6,104 nucleotides of DNA from AG25 sp035604455 (GTDB lineage: Bacteria; Gemmatimonadota; Gemmatimonadetes; Gemmatimonadales; GWC2-71-9): NCBI GenBank assembly GCA_035604455.1, contig DATNIM010000063.1, positions 1 to 6,104 on the forward strand. Reading direction: 5' to 3'. The notes under the pieces were generated by a model. It worked only from the letters and a program-made list of their open reading frames with translations, did not search any database and was not told where the DNA came from. Shown in pieces: positions 5,794 through 6,104 of this stretch (its first letter is position 1; the number at the start of each line of letters is the position of its first letter). The translations under genes were made by a program, and so were the position numbers.

Positions 5794-6104
5794 TCAGGGG
5801 CCGGCGAGGGCGAAGGTGACGAGCGCCCGCCCCGCGACGACCGACACCTGTTCGTGACCGCCGGCGAGGTAGGCGATCGGTGCGGCGTTGATCCTGCCAC
5901 CCGTGTTGAACGCCCACAGCTCGGCGCCGGTCTCGGCGTCTAGGGCGTAGAAGCGGGGGCCGTCCCCGCCGAACACCACGTTGCCCGCTGTTGCAAGGAG
6001 GCCGGCGAGGTTGCCGGTGGGGATCGTGAGCACGTGTTCCCATTGTATCCCGCCCGACGCAACCGCCAGTGCGCGGACCAGGGACACGGGGCGCTCGTTC
6101 GGTA
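5794..6104 (-). CDS. PQQ-binding beta-propeller dehydrogenase, C-terminal end (5' partial)
   Basis: Only the last 102 residues are in the window; the frame runs off the right edge. The segment carries propeller-repeat signatures of PQQ quinoproteins: RALAVASGGIQWEH near the start, then FYALDAETGAELWAFNTGG, in which A-L-D-x-x-T-G-x-x-L-W is the classic tryptophan-docking repeat. The ending RINAAPIAYLAGGHEQVSVVAGRALVTFAL is the usual closing strand of PQQ-dependent alcohol or sugar dehydrogenases. Such enzymes are normally periplasmic and oxidise alcohols or sugars, passing electrons to the respiratory chain. The substrate cannot be told from this fragment, and a non-enzymatic PQQ-like repeat protein is possible. 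The TGA (5794-5796, read on the - strand) precedes the PIG-L gene by 26 bp, which suggests co-transcription. Confidence 0.82.
   Translation of the reverse strand, partial: PNERPVSLVRALAVASGGIQWEHVLTIPTGNLAGLLATAGNVVFGGDGPRFYALDAETGAELWAFNTGGRINAAPIAYLAGGHEQVSVVAGRALVTFALAGP

Noticed and set aside
5768..6043. Extended N-terminus of the PIG-L frame (92 extra residues)
   Set aside because: This part lies over the PQQ-protein gene in another frame and is Arg/Pro-rich with no domain. The family fold begins just after the TTG at 5767.
1..6104. Mobile elements, CRISPR arrays, tRNA or rRNA genes
   Set aside because: No transposase-like frame, regularly spaced direct repeats, or RNA-gene signatures were seen. 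The window is almost entirely accounted for by six protein-coding genes.

Overview
This is a GC-rich, tightly packed bacterial window whose genes point to the making, export and remodelling of surface polysaccharide. The organism looks like a member of Gemmatimonadota or a similar environmental GC-rich phylum. That placement is inference: it rests on base composition, on the style of the N-terminal domain of the gene at 3126-5087 (a C-x10-C motif followed by a Ser/Thr/Val-rich beta domain) and on the combination of gene families. No rRNA or other marker gene is present.

Left block (2-1401, + strand): the 3' end of a gene encoding a Wzt-type polysaccharide ABC-transporter ATPase, of which only the carbohydrate-binding C-terminal domain is in the window. 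It overlaps by one base (TGATG) a family 2 glycosyltransferase gene. This looks like the right-hand end of an O-antigen or exopolysaccharide operon.

Middle block (1417-5087): two paralogous, exported DUF4038 / GH140-like (apiosidase-like) putative glycoside hydrolases, each with a C-terminal 'putative collagen-binding' type domain. They are transcribed divergently from a 230-bp region. Gene A (1417-2895, - strand) is the plain two-domain version. Gene B (3126-5087, + strand) is a clear lipoprotein with an extra N-terminal beta-rich domain. The region between them holds a perfect 16-bp palindrome (2985-3000) and an 11-bp-arm inverted repeat (3047-3092), which are candidate shared regulatory elements.

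Right block (5096-6104, - strand): the 3' end of a PQQ-type beta-propeller dehydrogenase gene, then 26 bp further on a PIG-L/LmbE-family N-deacetylase gene that converges on gene B with only 8 bp between the stop codons.

A working model (inference): the glycosyltransferase helps assemble a glycan, the ABC transporter exports it, the two exported hydrolases trim or turn over the product or a related glycan, and the PIG-L enzyme deacetylates an amino-sugar unit. No RNA genes, CRISPR arrays, insertion sequences or tRNAs were seen. Intergenic space is minimal apart from 2896-3125.
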